From: an uncultured Caryophanales bacterium
GTDB lineage: Bacteria > Bacillota_I > Bacilli_A > RFN20 > CAG-826
Reading direction: 5' to 3'
DNA length: 9,769 bases
Assembly (NCBI GenBank): GCA_946403545.1
Contig: CAMJAG010000039.1
Location: 1 to 9,769 of the forward strand
The notes beneath the pieces are model-generated. The model was given only the letters and a program-made list of their open reading frames with translations. It made no database searches and had not been told where the DNA came from. The position numbers and the translations under genes were made by a program. This document shows, in pieces, positions 1 through 6,453 of the stretch; positions within the stretch are counted from its first letter, which is position 1, and every line of letters begins with the position of its first letter.

Positions 1-28
1 TCCTTTTAAGATGATCACTAATGACTCG

Positions 29-62
29 CTATTAAGGTAACCTTAATAGGTTTTATAAACCT
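29..62. repeat. Two adjacent stem-loops sharing an arm boundary
   Basis: Bases 29-38 (CTATTAAGGT) are the exact reverse complement of 40-49, giving a 21-base odd palindrome. Directly overlapping it, AGGTTT at 48-53 pairs with AAACCT at 57-62 around a 3-base loop. The shared bases 48-49 mean the two helices compete at their junction. On the minus strand they would fold in the 5' leader of any gene beyond the left edge. Neither is followed by a clean T-run on the minus strand, so I do not call an intrinsic terminator. The function is unknown. Confidence 0.5.
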
Positions 63-101
63 TTTCTAGGCGGTTGTAGCTCGTGAGGCGACAACGCATG
101 T

Positions 102-130
102 AATATAACATAAGTTATAATACACTGCAA
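102..130 (-). promoter_or_regulatory. Possible promoter reading off the left edge
   Basis: On the minus strand TTGCAG (130-125) is separated by 17 bases from TATATT (107-102). The -10 matches the sigma-A consensus at five of six positions; the -35 keeps only TTG plus spacing. Transcription would begin near base 95 and pass through the stem-loops at 29-62 towards AAAAGGA at the window edge. In such AT-rich sequence -10-like hexamers are common, so support is weak. The spacer and -10 overlap an inverted repeat, TATAAC at 104-109 with GTTATA at 114-119, which could be an operator or chance. Confidence 0.3.
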
Positions 131-312
131 CGATTATTTTAATTAGTTTCTTCTTTGACATCTTGCTAAATTATGAAAAATATCTTTTCTTTGAAATGAT
201 AAGCTGACCAAATATCTCTCAAAGAATGGGTAAATGAATAACGTAGAAAAGAGAATCCCAGATCTTTTTCAAAATGTCACTAATAAAATACAATCTTTAA
301 GGCAAGGGTGAA

Positions 313-396
313 TAGATTTATCTAACTGAATTAAGACCACATAATAAAAATCAGTTAGATATTATCTAAAATTGATGTTTAATGTGGGATTAATTC
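313..396. repeat. Nested, competing inverted repeats downstream of the small peptide gene
   Basis: Arm one (313-329, TAGATTTATCTAACTGA) is the inverse of arm two (351-368), with only TT against AAT differing inside the stem. Each arm is itself a small palindrome (TAGAT..ATCTA). A second, overlapping pairing joins 328-342 to 382-396 with 13 of 15 positions complementary. Its distal arm contains the TAA stop codon of the peptide gene (390-392). The two pairings share bases 328-329 and cross each other, so they would be alternative folds or a strained pseudoknot. A 3' structure of the peptide mRNA or a small mobile repeat are both possible. The uridine-rich stretch lies in the loop rather than after the stem, so it is not a standard terminator. 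Confidence 0.6.
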
Positions 397-572
397 CAAG
401 TAAATTTCCATCCACCTGGAACATTTACTCCACCCTTGTTGCTTCTATAAATCTTATAGACAACAACGGCCATAACTGCAATAGCAACAATTGCCATGAC
501 TGCGGTTAAGGTGATAGCTTCACCAACATAAGTATTGGACATTTCTTGATTTGTTAAAGCTACATATTTCAT
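390..572 (-). CDS. Small single-helix peptide, bacteriocin/pheromone-precursor-like
   Basis: This encodes 60 residues with ATG start and TAA stop, preceded by an excellent Shine-Dalgarno (AAGGAGG, 8 bases from the ATG). Residues 6-17 read LTNQEMSNTYVG, which resembles the double-glycine leader consensus LSxxELxxIxGG, with the final pair degenerate (VG). Residues 19-39 form one hydrophobic, alanine/valine-rich helix, followed by a basic patch (K40, R43, K46). The C-terminus is glycine- and aromatic-rich: KGG at 46-48, then PGGWKFTWN at 52-60. If cleaved after G17 the product would be a 43-residue hydrophobic peptide. No peptidase-transporter or immunity gene is visible here. It could instead be a small membrane protein or a type I toxin. 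I do not recognise a named family. The Shine-Dalgarno lies inside the hairpin at 575-613, so expression is probably controlled at that point. Confidence 0.75.
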   Translation of the reverse strand: MKYVALTNQEMSNTYVGEAITLTAVMAIVAIAVMAVVVYKIYRSNKGGVNVPGGWKFTWN

Positions 573-574
573 AT

Positions 575-613
575 AAAAAACCTCCTTACACTATTCCTAT
601 AGGGAGGCTTTTT
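575..613 (-). terminator. valS terminator-like hairpin that contains the next gene's ribosome binding site
   Basis: On the minus strand AAAAAGCCTCC (613-603) pairs with GGAGGTTTTTT (585-575): eleven pairs including one G-U wobble. An inner CTAT/ATAG stem (602-599 with 594-591) stacks on it, leaving a TGTAA bulge. The T-run that ends the helix gives it the form of an intrinsic terminator, 54 bases after the valS stop. The 3' arm GGAGG is also the Shine-Dalgarno of the peptide gene starting at 572, so the same helix would end valS transcripts and, in read-through RNA, mask that ribosome binding site. The plus strand folds equally and ends CTTTTT, so it could also act in the other direction. Confidence 0.75.
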
Positions 614-646
614 AGTTTTGTTTCAAAATTTCTTTAAAATTTTTGG

Positions 647-652
647 ATTATA
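647..652 (-). promoter_or_regulatory. Candidate -10 element for the small peptide gene
   Basis: A perfect TATAAT lies on the minus strand (652-647), just after valS and upstream of the hairpin. The expected -35 position falls on the last valS codons and shows only TACAAT or TTACAA, a poor match. If used, transcription would start near base 640, placing the hairpin at 575-613 in the 5' leader as an attenuator. It may be a chance match in AT-rich DNA. Confidence 0.35.
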
Positions 653-667
653 TCTAAGATATAAAAT

Positions 668-3262
668 TTATTGTAAATTCTTTAATTTAGCAGTTAAATC
701 TTCTAAATTCTTTTTATGAGACGCTAGTTTATTTTGTTCCAACTCAACTTTTTCTTTTGGAGCCTTATCAATAAAGTTAGGGTTTGAAAGCATCTTTTCA
801 CATCTTGCAATTTCGTTTTCTAAAGTTGCAATTTCCTTTTTGATTCTTTCAATCATCTCAGCTTTTCCTGATTCGTTGTTGATCAACATATCTGCGTGTG
901 GATGCATGAATAAGTCGCCTTGAGAATTGACGATTTCTTTACCAACTTCTTTGATATCAGAGAATGTGAATCTCTTTAAATATGTTAAGAAGTCATCGAA
1001 TACTTTGATTTTGAAGTTGATTGATAATTGCAAGGATAAATTAGGCGCTAACTTGTTATCAATTTTGTAGTTTCTAACATCCTTAATTAAGTCAAATAAG
1101 AGTTCAACTTCTTTATCATTAGTTGTGTCCATTAACTTCTTATCAAAGAGTGGATAGCTTTCAAGCATAACACTTTCTAAGTGAGCAGGAAGATTTTGAT
1201 ATAACTCTTCTGCAATGAATGGAGTGTATGGATAGATTAATAAGATAATGTTCTTTAAACATTTAAATAATGTTTGGTAAGTAGCGTTAATCTTATTTTC
1301 ATCATTACTATTAAGTGCAACTTTACTCATTTCAAGATAGTTAGAGCAGAAGTCATCATAAACAAAGTTATATAAATGGCTACTAGCAGCGTTAAAGTCA
1401 TATCTATCCATGTTATAAGTAACGTTTTTAATAGTAGTTTCAAGTCTATTAATTACCCATCTATCAAGTGGAGATAATTTAGATAAATCAAGTTCTTCTT
1501 CTTTGAAGGATTCAGGAAGAATACCTAACACATAACGCGCACTATTCCATATTTTATTTAAATAATTAGCGCTAGCTTGAACCTTTTCATCGATATATCT
1601 CATATCTTGTCCAGGTGTTGAGTTAGTAGTTAAGAAATATCTAAGAGCATCTGCTCCATATTGTTCAATAACTTGAATTGGATCAATACCATTTCCTAAA
1701 GATTTTGACATCTTTCTTCCTTGAGCATCTCTAACTAAACCATGAATAACAACTTCCTTAAATGGAGCGTGTTTAGTAAATTCTAGAGATTGGAAAATCA
1801 TTCTAGAAACCCAGAAGAAGATAATATCATATCCAGTAACTAAGACATTTGTAGGGAAATATCTATCATAATCCGCCGTCTTATTTGGCCAACCCATTGT
1901 GGAGAATGGCCATAAAGCAGATGAGAACCAAGTATCAAGAACATCACTTTCTTGTTCATAGTTTTCAATATCCTTAGGAGGTTCCACTGAAACCACCACT
2001 TCACCTGTCTTCTTATTATAATAAGCAGGAATTCTATGACCCCACCAAAGTTGTCTAGAAACACACCAGTCTTCAACATTTTCCATCCATTGAGTAAAGA
2101 CTTTTTCAAATCTTTCTGGAACAAAGTTAACTTTGCCAGATTTCTTTTGATTTGCTAAAGCTTGATCTGCTAAAGGACGCATTTTAACGAACCATTGTTT
2201 AGAAAGCATTGGTTCAACAACGCAATTATTTCTTTCAGAATGGCCAACTGGGTGAATAATATCTTCAATCTTAACTAAATTACCATCTTCTTTAATTTGT
2301 TGGACCAATGCTTTTCTACATTCAAAACGGTCCATACCTTCATATTTGCCACATAAAGAATTCATAGTAGCATCTTTATTAAAGATAATAGGTTTAGCAA
2401 AACCATATTTTTCACCAATAATAAAATCGTTAGGGTCATGAGCAGGTGTACATTTCATAGCGCCTGTTCCAAACTCTAAATCAACATATTCATCAGCGAT
2501 AATTGGAAGTTCATCTCCATTAGCAGGATTTATAACCTTCATTCCGACAAACTTCTTGTATCTTTCATCTTTAGGATTAACAACGACACAGACGTCACCA
2601 AACATTGTTTCTGGACGAGTTGTTGCGACTGTTAAATATTCGTTAGTACCGACGATTGGGTATTTAAAATAAAACATATTACCTTTATCGTCTTGGTGAA
2701 TAACTTCAATATTACTTAAAGCTGTTTGTTGGACAGGATCCCAAGAGATGATTTTCTCGCCTTGGTATAATAATCCTTTTTTATATAATTCAACGAAAAC
2801 TGTTCTAACTGCATAGTTAAGTCCTTCGTCTAATGTAAATCTTTCACGAGTATAGTCTAAAGATAAACCCATCTTAGCCCATTGTTCATGAATGCTTTCA
2901 GCGTATTCTTTTTTCCAATCCCACGCCCATTTCAAGAATTCATCACGAGTTATTTTAGTAACATCAACACCATTTTGGACTAATTTTTGCATAACTTTTG
3001 CTTGTGTAGCAATGCCTGCATGGTCCATACCTGGAAGATATAAAACATCATATCCTTGCATTCTTTTGTATCTTGCAATGATATCTTGGATAGTTGTATC
3101 AATTGTGTGACCAATATGTAATTTACCTGTAACATTTGGAGGTGGAATCACAATTGAGAATGGTTGTTTAGTTTTGTCACCTGCAGTGAAATAACCCTTT
3201 GATTTCCAAGAGTCATATTTTCCTGCTTCTACTTGATGTGGATCATATCTTTTATCAAGCAT
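668..3262 (-). CDS. valS: Valyl-tRNA synthetase
   Basis: This class I aminoacyl-tRNA synthetase charges tRNA-Val with valine in the cytoplasm. It is 864 residues, close to the usual 880. The Rossmann catalytic core shows PPNVTGKLHIGH (HIGH at 49-52) and GRKMSKSLGN (KMSKS at 517-521). The CP1 editing domain, which removes mischarged threonine, is marked by TTRPETMFGD from residue 214 and GTGAMKCTPAHDPNDF at 265-280. The anticodon-binding helical domain covers roughly 600-750. The C-terminal tRNA-binding coiled coil (about 803-864) includes the family motif NPNFIDKAP at 827-835. The ATG is preceded by AGGAGGA and all domains are intact. It has its own promoter and T-box leader (3281-3516). In Bacillus valS is followed by folC; here it is followed by a small peptide gene instead. 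Confidence 0.98.
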   Translation of the reverse strand: MLDKRYDPHQVEAGKYDSWKSKGYFTAGDKTKQPFSIVIPPPNVTGKLHIGHTIDTTIQDIIARYKRMQGYDVLYLPGMDHAGIATQAKVMQKLVQNGVDVTKITRDEFLKWAWDWKKEYAESIHEQWAKMGLSLDYTRERFTLDEGLNYAVRTVFVELYKKGLLYQGEKIISWDPVQQTALSNIEVIHQDDKGNMFYFKYPIVGTNEYLTVATTRPETMFGDVCVVVNPKDERYKKFVGMKVINPANGDELPIIADEYVDLEFGTGAMKCTPAHDPNDFIIGEKYGFAKPIIFNKDATMNSLCGKYEGMDRFECRKALVQQIKEDGNLVKIEDIIHPVGHSERNNCVVEPMLSKQWFVKMRPLADQALANQKKSGKVNFVPERFEKVFTQWMENVEDWCVSRQLWWGHRIPAYYNKKTGEVVVSVEPPKDIENYEQESDVLDTWFSSALWPFSTMGWPNKTADYDRYFPTNVLVTGYDIIFFWVSRMIFQSLEFTKHAPFKEVVIHGLVRDAQGRKMSKSLGNGIDPIQVIEQYGADALRYFLTTNSTPGQDMRYIDEKVQASANYLNKIWNSARYVLGILPESFKEEELDLSKLSPLDRWVINRLETTIKNVTYNMDRYDFNAASSHLYNFVYDDFCSNYLEMSKVALNSNDENKINATYQTLFKCLKNIILLIYPYTPFIAEELYQNLPAHLESVMLESYPLFDKKLMDTTNDKEVELLFDLIKDVRNYKIDNKLAPNLSLQLSINFKIKVFDDFLTYLKRFTFSDIKEVGKEIVNSQGDLFMHPHADMLINNESGKAEMIERIKKEIATLENEIARCEKMLSNPNFIDKAPKEKVELEQNKLASHKKNLEDLTAKLKNLQ

Positions 3263-3280
3263 ATTTCTTCCTCCTAATAA

Positions 3281-3482
3281 AATAAAAAACGTCCTATCTA
3301 AGGACGCTTGCGCGTGGTACCACCTTAGTTCGTAGAAGTCAGTTTTCTACGCACTTCATTTATCCTACTTTCGCTAGGCAACGATTTCTCCAAAGCGACC
3401 TTCGTTAGCACCCCCTACCAAGCTTCCACCATCCTTGGCTCTCTATCAGGGAATCACTAAGTACTCCTCTTTATCAACGAAC
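3281..3482 (-). promoter_or_regulatory. T-box riboswitch, tRNA-Val specific (valS leader)
   Basis: This roughly 200-base leader binds uncharged tRNA-Val and permits transcription of valS when valine is scarce. Stem I starts at the AGTA motif (3465-3462) of the specifier loop. Its distal part is a CCAAG/CTTGG helix (3438-3434 with 3422-3418) around GGATGGTGGAAG. The returning strand carries GAAG then GTC then GC, placing the specifier codon GTC (valine) at 3399-3397. Stem III is the 7-base-pair CGTAGAA/TTCTACG hairpin at 3331-3351. The T-box AAGGTGGTACCACGCG occupies 3326-3311; its AAGG can pair with CCTT at 3303-3300 to form the antiterminator, which excludes the terminator at 3284-3306. UGGU within the T-box is the site that pairs with the tRNA acceptor end in this family. 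Confidence 0.96.
3284..3306 (-). terminator. T-box terminator upstream of valS
   Basis: On the minus strand CGTCCT (3306-3301), loop TAGAT, and AGGACG (3295-3290) form a 6-base-pair stem followed by TTTTTTATTTTATT. The 5' arm shares CCTT with the antiterminator helix, so charged and uncharged tRNA-Val should switch between the two folds. Transcripts reading through from engB would also stop here by default, since no other terminator follows engB. Confidence 0.92.
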
Positions 3483-3488
3483 AACAAT

Positions 3489-3516
3489 ATTATAAATATT
3501 AATAATTATTTATCAA
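3489..3516 (-). promoter_or_regulatory. Sigma-A-type promoter for valS
   Basis: The -35 TTGATA (3516-3511; five of six consensus positions) and the perfect -10 TATAAT (3494-3489) are separated by 16 bases. The predicted start is near 3482, shortly before stem I of the T-box leader. The -35 overlaps the last codons of engB (Phe-Asp-Lys), so the promoter is embedded in the end of the preceding gene. Confidence 0.8.
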
Positions 3517-4099
3517 ACACTATTTTTTCAATGAGTTTGCAAAGAGAATTAATATTTGTCTTGTTTAATGAACTTGTACGAACAATTTGTTCTGGTGCAA
3601 GTAATCCAGATTCCGCAAGTCTCTTATTTAGCGCTGCGGTATCTTTTTGATTTAATTTGTCCATCTTCGTAGTGATTAGTAAGAAGATGTAACCTTTATC
3701 TTGTAGATATTCAATAAGCTCAAGATCATCCTCATTTAATTCTCTACGAGAATCAAGTAAGAATAAAATTGCCTTGAGTCTATCGTTATTTTCAAGATAA
3801 TCATTCATCATGTCACCAAATACTCTATCTAAATCAATTCCTGTTTTGGCATAACCATATCCAGGAGCGTCAACAAGATAAAAAGTATTATCAATGTTGA
3901 AATAGTTTAAGAGTTTTGTGTGACCTGGCTTGCTTGAGGTGAACGCCATATTCTTCTTATTGCATAAAGCGTTAATAAGAGAGGATTTACCAACATTACT
4001 TCTTCCCACTATTAAAACTTCAGGAAGACATGGTTCTTTTGGGCGTTCATCCTTCAAACTAGCAGATTTAACAAAGTTAGCATTACTAAAGTTAATCAT
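3506..4099 (-). CDS. engB: Ribosome biogenesis GTPase EngB/YsxC (YihA family)
   Basis: This is a TRAFAC-class GTPase needed for late assembly of the large ribosomal subunit in Bacillus. Its 197 residues match the family's usual length of about 195-200. All G motifs are visible: G1 GRSNVGKS at 32-39, G2 around T61 in the switch I segment TSSKPGHTKLLN, G3 DAPGYGYA at 77-84 (the YihA-family signature), G4 TKMD at 144-147, and G5 TSS at 175-177. The ATG overlaps the 3' end of lon by 8 bases (ATGATTAA). Only a weak AAAGGGA precedes it, so translation is probably coupled to lon. The lon–ysxC pairing is the same as in Bacillus subtilis. Confidence 0.96.
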   Translation of the reverse strand: MINFSNANFVKSASLKDERPKEPCLPEVLIVGRSNVGKSSLINALCNKKNMAFTSSKPGHTKLLNYFNIDNTFYLVDAPGYGYAKTGIDLDRVFGDMMNDYLENNDRLKAILFLLDSRRELNEDDLELIEYLQDKGYIFLLITTKMDKLNQKDTAALNKRLAESGLLAPEQIVRTSSLNKTNINSLCKLIEKIVFDK

Positions 4100-6425
4100 T
4101 TTCCCTTTTAAATGCTACTTTTGTAGCGTCATCAACGCATTTCATAAATACAATGTTGAGTGATTCTTTGACTTCTTTTGGAAGTTCATCAACATCTTTT
4201 TGGTTTTCTTTTGGAACAATGATTGTTTTAATTCCACTTCTTAAAGCAGCAAGAGATTTTTCTCTTAAGCCACCAATAGGAAGAGCATGTCCACGTAAAG
4301 TAACTTCGCCAGTCATCGCAACATCTGGATTTACTGGAGTGTTGCTTAAGCAAGAGATGATTGCGGTACAAATTGCGACACCTGCACTTGGACCATCTTT
4401 TGGAACAGCACCTTCTGGTACGTGAATATGGATATCATTGTTTTCAAAAATTGTTGGGTCAATGTTAAAGTGAGCAGCGTTACTCTTGACATAGTCAAGC
4501 GCAATACTTGCAGACTCTTTCATGACATCACCTAAGTGACCTGTTAAGACTAAAGCGCCTTTACCTTTGAAGTAGTTAACTTCGATTGGGAGAATATCTC
4601 CACCATATTCGGTATAAGCAAGACCTGTAACTACACCAATTTGTGGTTCATTTTCTTTCTTAGATTCTTCAAAAATTGGAGTTCCTAAGAATTCTCTCAC
4701 CTTTTCTGGAGTAATCTTAATTGTCTTAATCTTTGGATCTTTAACAATGGCAACTGCCACTTTTCTTAAACATGAAGCAACTTTACGTTCAAGTTCACGA
4801 ACACCACTTTCTCTTGTGTATTCACGGATAATTGTAGTGATTGCATCATCTGTAAAGCTTGCTTGTTTTTCTTTAAGGCCATTAATTGCTTTTTGTTTAG
4901 AAATTAAATGTTCTTTTGTGATATGGACCTTTTCGATTTCTGTATAACTAGAAAGTTGAATTAATTCAAGTCTATCTCTGAGAGGACCTGGAATATTCTC
5001 TAAATAGTTTGCAGTAGCGATGAATAAAACATCGCTTAAATCGTATGGTTCTTCCAAATAGTTATCATTGAATTGGTTATTTTGTTCTGGGTCTAAAACC
5101 TCAAGTAATGCACTTGCAGGATCGCCTTTGTATGAGCTTGCGAGTTTATCAACTTCATCTAAAAGGAACACAGGGTTAGTGACACCCACTTTTCTCATAC
5201 CTTGGATAATTCTACCAGGCATTGAACCAACATAAGTTCTTCTATGACCTCTAATTTCAGCTTCATCAGAAATGCCACCTAAACTTGCTTTAAAGAATTT
5301 TCTTCCTAAAGCTCTAGCGATGGATTTGCCTAAAGAAGTTTTACCTGTTCCTGGAGGACCATAGAAACAAAGGATTGGAGATTTTAAATTACCTGTTAAT
5401 TTCTTAACAGCTAAATATTCAATAATTCTCTTCTTTGGATTTTCAAGACCATAATGGTCTTCATCAAGAATTTGTTCGACGTGCTTAAGATCTTCATCAT
5501 CCACTGTCTTTTCATACCATGGGACATTAAGTAATACGTCCAAATAGCTTTGAATTAAAGCGGCTTCAAGAGATCCTTGAGGCATCATATCAAACTTCTT
5601 GAGTTCAGTTTTGACCTTTTTCTTAACAAATTCTGGATATGGATTGCTTTCAATCTTCTCAAGAATTGTATCAGGGTCATTCTTATCATCAGAATTTTCG
5701 CCAAGTTCTTTCTTAATAGCTTTGAGTTTTTCTCTCAAATAGTATTCTTTTTGGCTCTTTTCTGTAGATTCACGAACGCTTTCAGCGATATCGTGTTCAA
5801 TTTCATCTTTTTGCTTTTCACCTGTTAAAAGAATAACAACATGCTTCATAAGTGTTTCGATGTTTTCACTTTCAAGCATTTCTTGTTTGTGTTCTGCAGG
5901 TGCATTTAAGAAACCCGCTAAAGCGTAACAAAGAATTGTAGCGGATTCTGTTCTTGCAATAATGTTAGCGACGTTTTTAGGCATCATGCTAACTATGTTA
6001 GAGACACCTTCAAGAGTTTTGCTAACAGCCTTAATAATACTAGCGTTTGTAATATCATCGACAGGAGGAAGTTTATAAACTGTACCTTCTGCTTCATAGA
6101 AAGCGCCAGGATTTTCGACAATGTTTTCGATTTTCATTCTCTCTAAAACTTCAACACGAATTCTTAAATGTCCATCGCGTTCAGAAATAGAGATAATTTT
6201 GCATAATGTACCAACATTGTAGATTTCATCTACTCTTGGTTCTTCAGCAGAAACATTCTTTTGAGTAGAAACCAAGATTAGATTATCTGTAGCATCATGA
6301 GCAAAGTTAATAGCGTTTATTGAAAACGTTCTACCTGCTTCGATGAGTTGTTGGTTGCCAGGAAAAATGACTAGTGAACGAGTCACTAAAAGTGGGAGTG
6401 ATAATGTTTGTGGTTTATCTGCCAT
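4092..6425 (-). CDS. lon: ATP-dependent Lon protease (LonA type)
   Basis: This AAA+ serine protease unfolds and degrades misfolded and regulatory proteins in the cytoplasm. It has 777 residues against about 775-785 for the family. The N-terminal substrate-binding domain covers roughly 8-200 (SLPLLVTRSLVIFPG near the start). A helical, coiled-coil-like linker follows (210-290). Walker A is GPPGTGKT at 356-363, Walker B FLLDEVDK at 420-427 (D423, E424), and a sensor/arginine region PGPLRDRLE lies at 479-487. The protease domain carries the Ser-Lys dyad: S680 in PKDGPSAG and K723 in GGLREK, matching S679/K722 of Escherichia coli. No membrane segments are present, so it is LonA rather than LonB. 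AAAGGAGGTG precedes the ATG by 7 bases. It lies 28 bases after tig and overlaps engB. Confidence 0.98.
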   Translation of the reverse strand: MADKPQTLSLPLLVTRSLVIFPGNQQLIEAGRTFSINAINFAHDATDNLILVSTQKNVSAEEPRVDEIYNVGTLCKIISISERDGHLRIRVEVLERMKIENIVENPGAFYEAEGTVYKLPPVDDITNASIIKAVSKTLEGVSNIVSMMPKNVANIIARTESATILCYALAGFLNAPAEHKQEMLESENIETLMKHVVILLTGEKQKDEIEHDIAESVRESTEKSQKEYYLREKLKAIKKELGENSDDKNDPDTILEKIESNPYPEFVKKKVKTELKKFDMMPQGSLEAALIQSYLDVLLNVPWYEKTVDDEDLKHVEQILDEDHYGLENPKKRIIEYLAVKKLTGNLKSPILCFYGPPGTGKTSLGKSIARALGRKFFKASLGGISDEAEIRGHRRTYVGSMPGRIIQGMRKVGVTNPVFLLDEVDKLASSYKGDPASALLEVLDPEQNNQFNDNYLEEPYDLSDVLFIATANYLENIPGPLRDRLELIQLSSYTEIEKVHITKEHLISKQKAINGLKEKQASFTDDAITTIIREYTRESGVRELERKVASCLRKVAVAIVKDPKIKTIKITPEKVREFLGTPIFEESKKENEPQIGVVTGLAYTEYGGDILPIEVNYFKGKGALVLTGHLGDVMKESASIALDYVKSNAAHFNIDPTIFENNDIHIHVPEGAVPKDGPSAGVAICTAIISCLSNTPVNPDVAMTGEVTLRGHALPIGGLREKSLAALRSGIKTIIVPKENQKDVDELPKEVKESLNIVFMKCVDDATKVAFKREND

Positions 6426-6453
6426 AAAAACACCTCCTTTTTAATCAATTTGA

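Larger units (their letters stand above)
1..389. other. Intergenic region, inverted-repeat rich, no confident gene
   Basis: No convincing gene was found on either strand of this 389-base stretch. It is AT-rich and holds several structured elements listed separately: stem-loops at 29-62, a possible minus-strand promoter at 102-130, and nested inverted repeats at 313-396. Two short open frames exist: plus-strand 234-311 (25 codons) and minus-strand 66-161 (31 codons, starting MSKKKLIKIIVAV). Neither has a strong ribosome binding site and both may be chance. On the minus strand the sequence runs off the window edge through AAAAGGA (bases 7 to 1), which would suit a Shine-Dalgarno for a gene starting just outside. 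I infer a mixture of a leader region for an off-window gene and decayed sequence. Confidence 0.5.

Noticed and set aside
155..160. Consensus TTGACA on the plus strand
   Set aside because: No -10-like hexamer lies 16-18 bases downstream, and no plus-strand gene follows.
3435..3650. Plus-strand open frame of 71 codons
   Set aside because: It is antisense to the T-box leader and the end of engB; both are strongly supported on the other strand.
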